Shown here piece by piece: positions 14,609-23,360 of a stretch of DNA of 35,784 nt (its first letter is position 1; each line of letters begins with the position of its first letter). The DNA comes from Secundilactobacillus mixtipabuli (GTDB lineage: Bacteria > Bacillota > Bacilli > Lactobacillales > Lactobacillaceae). The translations under genes were made by a program, and so were the position numbers. The stretch lies in NCBI RefSeq assembly GCF_002217925.1, contig NZ_BCMF01000014.1, positions 1 through 35,784 of the forward strand. Direction: 5' to 3'. Under the pieces are notes generated by a model that was given only the letters and a program-made list of their open reading frames with translations, did no database searches and was not told where the DNA came from.

Positions 14609-15799
14609 CTAAATCAAGTTCTTTGAGTAAACGTATTGCATCAGTGAACGGGTTTCTGTGAATTCATCTTCATCGTGCAAAACGACCGTGATGAGTCGAT
14701 CATGGCCCGATTTTTGACCGGTACCAACGAAGCAGTAGCCGGCAAGATCGGTATAGCCGGTTTTAAGGCCATCCACTTTTAACGATGAATCATAGTATTT
14801 ACGACCAGGTAAAAGATTGTTGTAGTTATAGCAAAGTTGACCTGCCACCGTTAAACTCCCACGACTGCTATCGGTTAAAACTGATGGGTAGTCGGTAATT
14901 AAGTGCTTGGCGATTAAAGCAACGTCTGTAGCGGAAACCATATTGGCATTCCCGCCACTAACTGAGTAGCCATAACCACGAAGCGCAGACTGTTCCATAC
15001 CATTGGCAGACACATATTTAGCATTGCCGAGGTGCCATTTTTTGGCTTGAGCGTTCATCATGGCAATGAATTTGGTGTTATAAGCGGGTGTTGATCCACC
15101 AGCAACCCATTGACCCAACGCAATCGCAGCGTTGTTTGAAGATTCAATTAAGGCAGCTTGGTAAAGCTGCTTGACAGTGTAACTGTTTTGGGTGAATTTG
15201 AAGCCACCGTAGACGCTTGATGCACCCATTCGCTTAAGTCCGGAATATGAAGTCGTTACTTTTGAGTTCCAAGTGGAACCGGTATTCGCTACTTTTTGTT
15301 CAACTAAGTATAACGTCATCAGTTTTGAAACACTGGCGATGGCCCTTGGCGTATTGGCGCTCTTAGACCACAAAACTTTGTCCGTTTTAGCGTTCATTGC
15401 AACGGCCGATTTAGCATATTTGAGAGATAAAGGCGCCTGGCCCTTAGTCAAATAACTGTGCCAAACGTAACCGGACACGGTACCGGCACCGTTTTTAACG
15501 GCGTAATAAACGGCCTTAGTTGAGCCATGCTTGAGTGTGACTTGCTTAGTAGCATACCAGGTTGTGTTAGGATAGCTGCTTAAGTTAGCTAACTTTTTAG
15601 TGTGGCTGAGATTGTAAACAGCCCCCTTGCTTGAAGCACGATGATAGGCTGTTTTAGTCATATTGGAGCTGCTAACGACACTGTAGCTGGCTGCTGAAGC
15701 AGCTGCTGGTTTAATTGACATTAAAGTAAACAGGCTTAACAGTGTTGCCATTGTGATTAGCAAAACCTTGACGAAACGATTTGATAATGTTGTTGTCAT
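14609..15799 (-). CDS. D-alanyl-D-alanine carboxypeptidase (penicillin-binding protein, S11)
   Basis: The 396-aa secreted serine peptidase trims the terminal D-Ala of peptidoglycan stem peptides. It has a signal peptide (hydrophobic to about residue 30, cleavage after AAASA near 37). The catalytic motifs are SVSK at 156-159, SSN at 220-222 and KTG at 346-348. Unusually, a Tyr/Lys-rich SH3/GW-like module (about 40-118, WYATKQVTLKHG...GYVWHSYL) precedes the catalytic domain. It resembles the modules at the C-termini of the two glucosaminidases. The usual C-terminal amphipathic anchor of DacA-type enzymes is absent; the protein stops soon after the catalytic domain. Wall retention is probably through the N-terminal module. 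Confidence 0.92.
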   Translation of the reverse strand: MTTTLSNRFVKVLLITMATLLSLFTLMSIKPAAASAASYSVVSSSNMTKTAYHRASSKGAVYNLSHTKKLANLSSYPNTTWYATKQVTLKHGSTKAVYYAVKNGAGTVSGYVWHSYLTKGQAPLSLKYAKSAVAMNAKTDKVLWSKSANTPRAIASVSKLMTLYLVEQKVANTGSTWNSKVTTSYSGLKRMGASSVYGGFKFTQNSYTVKQLYQAALIESSNNAAIALGQWVAGGSTPAYNTKFIAMMNAQAKKWHLGNAKYVSANGMEQSALRGYGYSVSGGNANMVSATDVALIAKHLITDYPSVLTDSSRGSLTVAGQLCYNYNNLLPGRKYYDSSLKVDGLKTGYTDLAGYCFVGTGQKSGHDRLITVVLHDEDEFTETRSLMQYVYSKNLI

Positions 15800-15826
15800 A
15801 ATTTCCTCCCTTTTCTCTTTACTTTC

Positions 15827-15855
15827 AAATTAGCATGTTAACTATCGTCTGACAA
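15827..15855 (-). promoter_or_regulatory. Promoter of the carboxypeptidase gene
   Basis: On the minus strand, TTGTCA (complement of 15850-15855), 17 bases, then TAATTT with an extended TGC (complement of 15827-15832). Confidence 0.5.
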
Positions 15856-16008
15856 CGACATTTGTTGAATTGTCATTAAACTGTACGGTTGTAGTCACTG
15901 GATTGTAACGACTTTGACATTAAAATTAGGAAATGGTTAATTAGCACTATGAAGTGTGTATTGACAAATCTGCTGAAACTCATTAGTCTGAGTCATAGGC
16001 ACTATGAA

Positions 16009-16032
16009 GCCCGTCATTGTTTGACGGGCCTT
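16009..16032 (+). terminator. Short GC hairpin, probable terminator
   Basis: GCCCGTCA pairs with TGACGGGC over a short loop, followed by a weak T-rich tail. It lies about 50 bases before the next gene. A TTGACA at 15961-15966 precedes it. An 11-base direct repeat (GCACTATGAAG at 15944-15954 and 15999-16009) ends at the stem. Confidence 0.35.
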
Positions 16033-16080
16033 GATTAGTTTAGATAAAAGTTTCTTATTTTTCAGGTAAGAAGGGATAAC

Positions 16081-16446
16081 ATGTCGAAGTTTCCAACGTA
16101 TAATTCAAATCAGTGGGCAGAAGCTCGAGACGCCGTAATGCAGGAGTACCAAGACTTTGTTGAAGATTTGAGAACTCAGGGCGTGGATTATACCATCAAA
16201 AACGCTCGTAAATTGCTGATTTTTCAAGATTTGATTGCTGAATGGCAACACCATTTACCAACCGTTATTTCGGATTTAGAAGAGAACGCGTTTGCGCTAA
16301 CGGTTTTCGATGAGCTTAAGAAACGTAAAAAGTGCACCTTACTAGAACGGGCATATAATGATATGTCTTCGTGGTCGAACTTTAATCCACTGGCGCTGAC
16401 ACTTTGGCTAGAATTATCCGAAGATGAAGCCATCACTGAGTTTTAA
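16081..16446 (+). CDS. Hypothetical protein, 121 aa
   Basis: The ATG follows AGAAGGGA. The protein is soluble and mostly helical, with no signal peptide or membrane span. It has one Cys (KKRKKCTLLERAY) and an acidic C-terminus (ELSEDEAITEF). It contains SSWSNFNPLALTLWLELSED near the end. I recognise no domain. It sits directly upstream of ssrA, but nothing else links the two. Confidence 0.7.
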   Translation: MSKFPTYNSNQWAEARDAVMQEYQDFVEDLRTQGVDYTIKNARKLLIFQDLIAEWQHHLPTVISDLEENAFALTVFDELKKRKKCTLLERAYNDMSSWSNFNPLALTLWLELSEDEAITEF

Positions 16447-16516
16447 TCATAGAAACTGCAGTCGTTTAGCTTTCTTAGTACTGATTTGTATGCTAAACTA
16501 TATGCTGTAGTTTTAT

Positions 16517-16885
16517 GGGGATGTTAAGGATTCGACAGGTATAGGTCGAACTCAGACTGCGCTTCGTAGCGAGGGTCTACGTAAAAAACCTCACCTAATT
16601 TTTAACTGCAAATAACAGTTCAAAATCTCTTGCATTAGCTGCCTAATAAGCGCTAAGTAAGGATCCGCCTAATCTCGCCCATGGGTTTGATACGGGTCTT
16701 AAATGAAGTGGGCTTACGCTGCTGGCTCCCATCTGAAGTCGTCAGAAGAGATCAATCAGGTTAGCTGTTCATGTTTGGCCCTGACAGGCGGCGAATTGAT
16801 CAGCGAATTTAAAATAGTCTGAATATAAGCGTAGAGGTTTGGGTGGCGATATGCTTGGACGCGGGTTCGACTCCCGCCATCTCCA
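16517..16885 (+). ncRNA. ssrA: tmRNA
   Basis: The 369-base transfer-messenger RNA rescues stalled ribosomes. The 5' GGGGATG pairs with the 3' CATCTCC in a tRNA-like acceptor, and the T arm GCGGG-TTCGACT-CCCGC is clear. The tag frame starts at GCA 16608 and reads ANNSSKSLALAA before tandem TAA stops (16644-16649), with the typical LAA-type degradation end. Conserved AAGGATTCGACAGG follows the 5' acceptor strand. CCA is not encoded. A terminator follows at 16912. The 3' end is a classic integration site, and there is a scar immediately downstream. Confidence 0.97.
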
Positions 16886-16911
16886 TTTTAAGGAAACATA
16901 GAGATAAAAAG

Positions 16912-16950
16912 AAACGCTGTAAACGTTGAGCTTACGGCGTTTTTATTTTT
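16912..16950 (+). terminator. Terminator of ssrA
   Basis: An 11-bp stem (16912-16922 with 16932-16942, one G-T pair) is followed by T-rich TTTATTTTT. Confidence 0.8.
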
Positions 16951-16987
16951 GGGTTGTAGTAGGAAAACGATGGTTTTTAAAGCTTTT

Positions 16988-17166
16988 GTGACCATACTGT
17001 GACCATGCCGTGACCGCTTTTAATTTTTTCACTATGAGTAACCACCTTTCGCTTGATGCTGATAAATATGGTATGCATTTCGAACTGGTTTTCTAATGGT
17101 CACATGTGGACACAGTAGGTGTGACCGCCTTATTTTTTAGCGAATTTTTATGACCGTTTTGTGACC
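16988..17166. repeat. Phased GTGACC repeats downstream of ssrA
   Basis: GTGACC or ATGACC occurs at 16988, 16999, 17010, 17121, 17150 and 17161, and inverted (GGTCAC) at 17098. Neighbouring copies are exactly 11 bases apart (16988/16999/17010 and 17150/17161), so they present the same DNA face. No ORF of note covers them. The pattern resembles arm-type binding sites of integrases; this is inference. Confidence 0.6.
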
Positions 17167-17210
17167 ACGTAAGCAACAAACGGCGGTGTATCAACCTTGT
17201 AAATTCCGTC

Positions 17211-17225
17211 CATTTCCATTTTAAG
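17211..17225 (+). repeat. Degenerate copy of the ssrA 3' end (attachment-site-like)
   Basis: CATTTCCATTTTAAG matches 16878-16892 (CATCTCCATTTTAAG, the end of ssrA and its flank) at 14 of 15 positions, with weaker similarity just upstream. This is what a decayed attR or tandem att site of an ssrA-integrated element would look like. Confidence 0.45.
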
Positions 17226-17392
17226 ATTTTAGCAAGCGCTTTAAATTCTTGTAAGGCTTGGTAGAACAGCATTTCTATCAGGCTTTTATATTACCTTAAA
17301 TTCCTGTAATGTCGAATTGTTATTAAATACAAGAAGATCAGGTCTAAGCACTGATTTGTTAGGATAGGCTGAATATATATTTTAATTTGGGG

Positions 17393-17422
17393 TTGATTTG
17401 TCAAAACTAATATATTAATATA
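17393..17422 (+). promoter_or_regulatory. Promoter and operator of the uxaC operon
   Basis: TTGATT (17393-17398), 17 bases, TAATAT (17416-17421). The -10 is embedded in a perfect 12-bp palindrome TATATTAATATA (17411-17422). Close variants occur at the GntR promoter and the transporter promoter, so this is the probable operator of the GntR/FCD regulator. Confidence 0.6.
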
Positions 17423-17501
17423 CAGCATGAAGGCGATTACATTTTTGATGCTAAAACCAAATAATCGTGGATCAAATTTATTGCAAGGGAGCTAATAACA
17501 T

Positions 17502-18923
17502 TTGAAATTTTTAGATGACGATTTTTTATTGACGACTGTAATGGGTCGAACACTGTATCACAATTACGCTGAAAAGATGCCCATCATTGATTTTCATTGT
17601 CACCTTGATCCCAAGGAGATTTATGAAAATCAAAATGATCTGAATCTAACTCAAATTTGGATTAATAAAGGTATATTTGGTGATCACTATAAATGGCGGC
17701 TTATGCGTGCTAATGGGGTTCCAGAAGAATTAATCACGGGTGAGGGGGATGATTACCAAAAATTTGTTGCATGGGTGCAAGTTTTGGAAAAAGCTATTGG
17801 TAATCCATTATTAGAGTGGTCATATCTAGAATTAAAGCGTTATTTTGGTATTTCTGAAGTAATTAATGATGGGAATATACATCAAATTTGGGAACAAACA
17901 AAACGGCAGTTAGCAACTGCACAGCTTAAACCACGTAACCTTATCAAACGCTCGAACGTTAAGGTGGTTTGTACGACCGATGATCCGGTTTCTGACTTAA
18001 AGTATCACTTGTTATTAAAAAATGAGGAATTGGCTAACGGATTCAAAGTTTTGCCGGCAATGCGTCCAGATCGAGCAATGGCCATCACGGCATCTGATTT
18101 TTCCGATTACCTTAATCAACTGGGCAAAGTAGCAGATGTACAAATTACGAATTTCAAGTCTCTTGTAACCGCACTTACAAAACGGTTCGAGTTCTTTGAT
18201 TCAGTCGGTGGTCGATTATCTGACTGCGGCCTCAATACTTTTAAGTTTGTTAAGAAGTCTGAGGTTGAGTTGGATCATATTTTAAACAAAGCACGTCGCA
18301 ATGAAATGTTGACCTCAGATGAAATTAATGCTTATTTGACGGGTTTCCTGTCAGCATTTATGCGATTAAACAAGCGATATAATTGGACAATGCAATTTCA
18401 CGTTAACGCATTGAGAAATGTTAACCTACCCATGTATCAACAATTAGGGCCTAATACCGGATTTGATTCAGTTGGGACCCAGGCCGATATGTCTGCTCAG
18501 TTGATAACGCTACTTGCAGATCAGCAGAAAGAAGATGCTGTCCCCAAAACTATTCTTTATTCACTGAATCCAAATGACTGGATGCAATTGGCTACTGGTA
18601 TGGGTAATTTTTATAGCTCAAATGTTGTTCAAAAGATGCAACTTGGCTGTGCTTGGTGGTTTAACGATAATCGAGAGGGTATACGCGAACAGCTTCGAAT
18701 TATGGCACAACAAAGTTTACTCGGTAATTCTGTGGGGATGCTAACGGATTCAAGGAGTTTCTTATCTTATCCACGACATGAATATTTTCGACGCGTGTTA
18801 TGTGATTACTTAGGTGAGTTGGTTAATCGTGGGCAACTGCCATCAGATGCCGATTACTTGGGTAGGCTTATTGCGGATATCTGTTACAACAATGCCAACC
18901 GATATTTTAATTTTAAGGTGTAA
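17502..18923 (+). CDS. uxaC: Glucuronate isomerase
   Basis: The 473-aa enzyme converts D-glucuronate to D-fructuronate (and galacturonate to tagaturonate), the first step of the pathway encoded here. The metal-binding start motif IDFHCHLDPKEIYEN (near residues 28-42) and the C-terminal NDWMQLATGMGNF (near 353-365) are typical of UxaC, and the length equals the usual 470. The start is TTG at 17502, nine bases after AAGGGAG. It is first in the operon uxaC-uxuB-uxuA-kdgK-kdgA, under the operator at 17411. No tagaturonate or altronate genes follow, so glucuronate is the intended substrate. Confidence 0.95.
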   Translation: MKFLDDDFLLTTVMGRTLYHNYAEKMPIIDFHCHLDPKEIYENQNDLNLTQIWINKGIFGDHYKWRLMRANGVPEELITGEGDDYQKFVAWVQVLEKAIGNPLLEWSYLELKRYFGISEVINDGNIHQIWEQTKRQLATAQLKPRNLIKRSNVKVVCTTDDPVSDLKYHLLLKNEELANGFKVLPAMRPDRAMAITASDFSDYLNQLGKVADVQITNFKSLVTALTKRFEFFDSVGGRLSDCGLNTFKFVKKSEVELDHILNKARRNEMLTSDEINAYLTGFLSAFMRLNKRYNWTMQFHVNALRNVNLPMYQQLGPNTGFDSVGTQADMSAQLITLLADQQKEDAVPKTILYSLNPNDWMQLATGMGNFYSSNVVQKMQLGCAWWFNDNREGIREQLRIMAQQSLLGNSVGMLTDSRSFLSYPRHEYFRRVLCDYLGELVNRGQLPSDADYLGRLIADICYNNANRYFNFKV

Positions 18924-18948
18924 AAATTTAGAAGGGATTGAATTAGAA

Positions 18949-20601
18949 GTGGTTAAAATAACTGACGATTATTTGAAGCAATCAGACGAATTCAAGAAAT
19001 ATGGAATTCAGGTGCCAACGTATTCACAGACCAAGATGGTTAATGAATCATTGGTGCACCCAACGTGGATACATTTTGGTGGTGGAAATCTCTTTCGAGC
19101 ATTTCATGCAGCAATTGCTCATAAACTTTTGCAAACAAAAGCTGCAACAACCGGGGTTATTATGGTTGAAACCTATGATGACGAAGTCGTTAAACGAGCC
19201 TATCAAGACTATAATAATCGAATTCTGCGGATTATTACTGAAGCGGATGGGTCACAAAAACGTGACTTACTGGCATCGGTAGCTGCCGCTTGGTTCGTTG
19301 GTAAGAGTAGCGATAAATGCTATCAAGATTTAGAAAACGCATTCAAGCAACCCAGTTTACAGGTTGTATCATTTTCAATCACGGAAAAAGGGTATAAGCT
19401 AACAAATCGTCAAGGACAATTTAAGCCCGATTTGGAACACGACTTTAAATCTGGGCCGTTTGCTACGACTAATAACATGACTCTGTTAACTGGTATGCTG
19501 TACGCGCGTTACCAAAATGGGGCGTATCCAATTGCATTATTGAGTACGGATAATTTTTCTCAGAACGGAGATGTACTGAAGCACAGTGTGTTGACAATCG
19601 CTAAAAAGTGGCTTGCTAATCAACTTGTATCGCAGGCGTTTATTGATGATTACCTAGCCAATGATCAAAAGGTAGCTTTTCCATGCTCGATGATTGATCG
19701 AATTACACCCAATCCATCAAGTGCAGTTCAGAGAACACTCGAATCTGATCAAATTACAGGGGTCGATGTTATTCATACAACTAAACATACAAATATTGCT
19801 GCCTTTGCAAACACAGAAGCAGCTCACTATTTAGTGATTGAGGATCATTTTCCCAATGGTCGGCCTGCATGGGAGAAAGCCGGTGTTATTTTAACATCGC
19901 GTGAAATTGTAAATGACACTGATGAAATGAAGGTCACGACATGTTTGAATCCTTTGCACACTGCTTTGGCCATTTTTGGGAGTCTACTGGGTTTTACCTC
20001 GATTTCGGAGGAAATGAAAGATTCCGATTTGCTAGGATTAATTCAGCAAATCGGCTATGTAGAAGGGTTGCCGGTAGTTAAAGATCCTAAAGTAATTAAC
20101 CCCAAAAAGTTTTTGGATGAACTGATTACTAAACGACTCCCTAATCCCTATATACCAGATACTCCTCAACGGATTGCAACGGATACGTCGCAAAAGTTAG
20201 CTGTTCGTTATGGCATCACTATTAGACATTATCTTCAGCTATCACGACCTAATTTTGGCCCAGCAAGTTTGACATTCATTCCACTTGTAATTGCGGCTTG
20301 GTTAAGGTATTTAACTCAAATCGATGATGCTGGACAGGTTTTAGAACTCAGTCCGGATCCACTCCTTGATCAATTAATCAAGCAAATGGAAAACGTGCAC
20401 TTTGGAGCAACCGACACTTTGGTTCACGAAAGAGTATCACCAATTTTAAGTGATGAACGGATCTTTGGAATAAATCTTTACGATGCTGGTCTTGGGGATA
20501 TTATCGAATGCGATTTAGTGAATCTGCTAAAAGGACCACAAGCAGTGCGGTCAACATTGCATCAAATGTTAAAGGTAAAGGCAACACCAATTAAGGCATA
20601 A
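18949..20601 (+). CDS. uxuB: Fructuronate reductase (mannitol dehydrogenase family)
   Basis: The 550-aa NAD-dependent enzyme reduces D-fructuronate to D-mannonate. It has the N-terminal nucleotide-binding motif WIHFGGGNLFRAFHA, then LLSTDNFSQNGD and the family motif FPCSMIDRITPNP. The start is taken as GTG at 18949, eleven bases after GAAGGGA and 25 bases beyond the uxaC stop. A longer in-frame ATG inside uxaC would add 45 unrelated residues. The length and the position between uxaC and uxuA make the assignment firm. Confidence 0.94.
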   Translation: MVKITDDYLKQSDEFKKYGIQVPTYSQTKMVNESLVHPTWIHFGGGNLFRAFHAAIAHKLLQTKAATTGVIMVETYDDEVVKRAYQDYNNRILRIITEADGSQKRDLLASVAAAWFVGKSSDKCYQDLENAFKQPSLQVVSFSITEKGYKLTNRQGQFKPDLEHDFKSGPFATTNNMTLLTGMLYARYQNGAYPIALLSTDNFSQNGDVLKHSVLTIAKKWLANQLVSQAFIDDYLANDQKVAFPCSMIDRITPNPSSAVQRTLESDQITGVDVIHTTKHTNIAAFANTEAAHYLVIEDHFPNGRPAWEKAGVILTSREIVNDTDEMKVTTCLNPLHTALAIFGSLLGFTSISEEMKDSDLLGLIQQIGYVEGLPVVKDPKVINPKKFLDELITKRLPNPYIPDTPQRIATDTSQKLAVRYGITIRHYLQLSRPNFGPASLTFIPLVIAAWLRYLTQIDDAGQVLELSPDPLLDQLIKQMENVHFGATDTLVHERVSPILSDERIFGINLYDAGLGDIIECDLVNLLKGPQAVRSTLHQMLKVKATPIKA

Positions 20602-20614
20602 TAGAAGGGAAGTA

Positions 20615-21700
20615 ATGTTAATGTTAAAAATGGGTTTCCGATGGTTTGGTGCGAGTGATGATCCAATCTCGCTTCAAAATATTCGTCAAATTCCTGGAAC
20701 CACTCAGGTAGTTGGTGCACTATACGATGTTCCGGTAGGAGATGTTTGGCCACTGGAGTCTATCAAACAATTAAAAAAAGAAGTTGAAGCTAACGGATTA
20801 CATCTTGAAGTGATTGAGAGCGTTAATATTCATGATGATATTAAGGCAGGAAAACCAACCCGTGACGAGTATATTGCGAATTACCAGCAAACAATTCGAA
20901 ATCTGGCTTCATGTGGCGTTAAAGTTATCTGTTACAATTTCATGCCAATTTTTGATTGGTTAAGGACTGACTTAGCAGAGAAGTTGCCTGATGGATCATA
21001 TGCCATGGCATACGATCATCAACAGGTTGATTCAGACCCTGAGGAAATGCTTCGATCCGTTCAAAACGGAGCGAACAATTACGTATTACCCGGTTGGGAG
21101 CCAGAGCGATTAGCTCAGCTAAAACAGTTATTTATGGCATATTCTGATATTGATGCGGATAAACTGCGTCAAAATTTAAAGTATTTTTTGGAAGCTATCA
21201 TTCCCGTCTGTGAAGAGTGTGATGTGAAAATGGCAATGCATCCGGATGATCCGCCAGTTTCATTATTCGGATTACCACGAATCTATAAAAATCGAGAAGA
21301 TATGGTTAAAATCGAGAAAATGGTTGATAGTCCTTACAATGGATTTACTATTTGTACTGGCAGTTTAGGCGAAAATCCTGCTAATGACGTTCCGGCAATT
21401 TTACGGGAGTTCATCGCACAAGATCGGGTACCGTTCGTCCATGCCAGGAACATTAAATTTGTGAATACCGAAGGCGATTTTCATGAATCTGCTCACTTAT
21501 CAACTGAAGGTTCGCTCGATATGTATGACATTATGAAAGCACTTTATGACTCGAAATACACTGGCTATGTTCGTCCTGACCACGGTCGGGACATCTGGGG
21601 GGAAGTAGGACGTCCAGGCTATGGATTATACGACCGAGCGTTGGGAATTACTTATCTAAGCGGTATCTGGGAAGCATTAGTTAAGGATCATATCAAGTAA
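20615..21700 (+). CDS. uxuA: Mannonate dehydratase
   Basis: The protein of about 360 aa removes water from D-mannonate to give 2-keto-3-deoxygluconate. It belongs to the xylose isomerase-like UxuA family. It starts MGFRWFGASDDP and has the metal and substrate region MAMHPDDPPVSLFGLPRI (near residues 208-225), GSLGENP and FVHARNIK. Two in-frame ATGs (20615 and 20621) follow GAAGGGA (20604-20610); the second has the better spacing, so the true protein may be two residues shorter. It is 13 bases after uxuB. Confidence 0.95.
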   Translation: MLMLKMGFRWFGASDDPISLQNIRQIPGTTQVVGALYDVPVGDVWPLESIKQLKKEVEANGLHLEVIESVNIHDDIKAGKPTRDEYIANYQQTIRNLASCGVKVICYNFMPIFDWLRTDLAEKLPDGSYAMAYDHQQVDSDPEEMLRSVQNGANNYVLPGWEPERLAQLKQLFMAYSDIDADKLRQNLKYFLEAIIPVCEECDVKMAMHPDDPPVSLFGLPRIYKNREDMVKIEKMVDSPYNGFTICTGSLGENPANDVPAILREFIAQDRVPFVHARNIKFVNTEGDFHESAHLSTEGSLDMYDIMKALYDSKYTGYVRPDHGRDIWGEVGRPGYGLYDRALGITYLSGIWEALVKDHIK

Positions 21701-21715
21701 CTAGGAGATGAGTTT

Positions 21716-22711
21716 ATGAGTGAACTAATCACAATTGGTGAACCAATGGTAGTTTTGGCATCTCAGGACGAAGATCTTTCGTTAACGAATGCCGTTCATT
21801 TCAGAAAATTTGCTGCTGGTGCTGAGTTAAATGTGGCAATTGGTGTAGCTAGACTCGGTCATTCAGTGGACTATGTGTCCTCAATTGGTGACGATCCTTT
21901 TGGTCGGTTTATCTTTAATGAAGTAAAGAAAAACCAAATCTCAACTAAGTATCTTGAAATGACGACAGAATACTGGACTGGTCATTATTTGAAACAACGT
22001 GTTACAACTGGAGATCCTTCTGTATACTATTTTCGAAAAAACTCAGCAGCTGCTAACTATAATCCAACTCAGATCGATCAAATTGACCTATCTAATGTTA
22101 AAATTGGACATCTATCTGGCATCTTTGCTGCTTTATCCGAATCAACACTGGCGACTTTTAAACACCTCAATGCTAAATTGAATCAGACTGGCGTACTAAC
22201 AACGTTTGATCCTAATTTACGGCCATCATTATGGACTTCTGAGACTGAAATGATTGAATGTACCAATGAATTGGCAAAATACAGCCGCATTGTTATGCCA
22301 GGTGTTGCTGAGGGTGCAATCTTAGTGGGGTCACGTGATCCTGTAAAAATTGCAAATTACTATCTAGATCAAGGAATCGAGACAACAACAGTAATCGTTA
22401 AAACAGGTGCAGATGGGGCATATGTAAAAGTACGTGGTAAAACACCATTCTGTGTTTCGGGCTTTCAAGTCAATCACGTAGTTGATACAGTTGGTGCAGG
22501 CGATGGATTTGCAGTTGGTTTAATCAGTGGTCTACTTGAAGGACAATCGTTACGGAAGTCTGTTGAGCGGGCATGTGCAATTGGGGCACTAGCTGTTCAA
22601 GCGCCTGGTGATAATGATGGCTATCCGACGAGAGCTCAACTGCAAGATTTCCTAACTCAGCAAAAAAAGAATAGGAGAGTTAAAGATGAAACGAATGATG
22701 TTATTAAATAA
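21716..22711 (+). CDS. kdgK: 2-keto-3-deoxygluconate kinase (PfkB family)
   Basis: The 331-aa ribokinase-fold sugar kinase makes KDPG from 2-keto-3-deoxygluconate. It has the N-terminal ITIGEPMVVL and AAGAELNVAIGVARLGH region, and the PfkB signature VDTVGAGDGFAVGL (near residues 257-270) with the catalytic Asp in GAGD. AGGAGATGAG precedes the ATG. It overlaps the next gene, kdgA, by 26 bases, so the two are translationally coupled. Substrate assignment rests on context. Confidence 0.93.
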   Translation: MSELITIGEPMVVLASQDEDLSLTNAVHFRKFAAGAELNVAIGVARLGHSVDYVSSIGDDPFGRFIFNEVKKNQISTKYLEMTTEYWTGHYLKQRVTTGDPSVYYFRKNSAAANYNPTQIDQIDLSNVKIGHLSGIFAALSESTLATFKHLNAKLNQTGVLTTFDPNLRPSLWTSETEMIECTNELAKYSRIVMPGVAEGAILVGSRDPVKIANYYLDQGIETTTVIVKTGADGAYVKVRGKTPFCVSGFQVNHVVDTVGAGDGFAVGLISGLLEGQSLRKSVERACAIGALAVQAPGDNDGYPTRAQLQDFLTQQKKNRRVKDETNDVIK

Positions 22712-23330
22712 ATTACAGCACGTTGGTGTGATTTCTGTGGTGCGTGCCGAATCACCCGAGAAAGCTGAAAAAATTGCCGAAGCCGTTCTTAATGGTGGGG
22801 TAATGGGAATCGAATTAACATATACTGTGCCCCACGCAGATCAAGTAATTACTGATCTGGTTAAAAAATTTGCCAAAACGGATGCAGTAATTGGTGCTGG
22901 GACAGTTCTTGACGCGACTTCAGCACGATTAGCAATTATTGCAGGTGCCGATTTTATTGTTAGTCCAACTTTCGACATTGCGACGGCTAAAATGTGTAAT
23001 CTCTATCAAGTACCATACATTCCTGGCGTGTTCACGCCAACAGAGGCACAGCTTGCGATGAGTTATGGTTCAGAAGTTGTGAAACTATTTCCTGGTTCAT
23101 TGGCTACGCCAGGTGCAATCAAAGAACTTAAAGGGCCGTTCCCATACATTAGTGTGATGCCTTCAGGTGGAGTCACTTCTGAAAACCTAAGTGATTGGTT
23201 TGAAGCAGGTGCACTTGTCGTTGGAGCAGGGAGTAACTTGGTTGGTCCAGCTCAAAACAATGATTTTGAAGGTGTGACGAGAAACGCTCAAAAGTATATG
23301 GTGGCACTTAGGGCCATTATGAGGAGTTAA
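22686..23330 (+). CDS. kdgA: KDPG aldolase
   Basis: The 214-aa class I aldolase splits 2-keto-3-deoxy-6-phosphogluconate into pyruvate and glyceraldehyde-3-phosphate, the last step of the pathway. The Schiff-base Lys is K133 in EVVKLFPG, the same number as in E. coli Eda. GIELTYTVPHA (Glu43), GAGTVLD and FIVSPTFD complete the active site. The ATG follows AGGAGAG. It is the last gene of the operon and is followed by a bidirectional terminator. Confidence 0.95.
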   Translation: MKRMMLLNKLQHVGVISVVRAESPEKAEKIAEAVLNGGVMGIELTYTVPHADQVITDLVKKFAKTDAVIGAGTVLDATSARLAIIAGADFIVSPTFDIATAKMCNLYQVPYIPGVFTPTEAQLAMSYGSEVVKLFPGSLATPGAIKELKGPFPYISVMPSGGVTSENLSDWFEAGALVVGAGSNLVGPAQNNDFEGVTRNAQKYMVALRAIMRS

Positions 23331-23345
23331 TCATAGGACAGGTAA

Positions 23346-23357
23346 TATATTAATGTA
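23346..23357. promoter_or_regulatory. Operator-like sequence at the 3' end of the uxu operon
   Basis: TATATTAATGTA is an 11 of 12 match to the uxaC operator palindrome, within 16 bases of the kdgA stop. Its position between a stop codon and a terminator is unexpected. It may be chance in AT-rich DNA. Confidence 0.3.
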
Positions 23358-23360
23358 TTA

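Larger units (their letters stand above)
16951..17392. other. Gene-free stretch between ssrA and uxaC
   Basis: About 440 bases have no credible ORF on either strand. The stretch holds the GTGACC repeats, the att-like copy, a weak cre-like sequence (17231-17244, 11 of 14) and two imperfect copies of TTAAATTCYTGTAA (about 17241 and 17295). It is best read as an integration scar plus the distal uxaC promoter region. Confidence 0.5.

Noticed and set aside
16988-17166. GTGACC repeats as a possible CRISPR array
   Set aside because: The units are 6 bases with 11-base periods, far too short for CRISPR repeats and spacers, and no cas genes are near.
16951-17200. Remnant of an integrase gene on the minus strand
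   Set aside because: The longest frame is about 40 codons and shows no R-H-R-Y tyrosine integrase motif.
17231-17244. Cre-like AGCAAGCGCTTTAA upstream of uxaC
   Set aside because: Only 11 of 14 positions fit and it lies about 150 bases upstream of the -35, so control of uxaC by it is not convincing.
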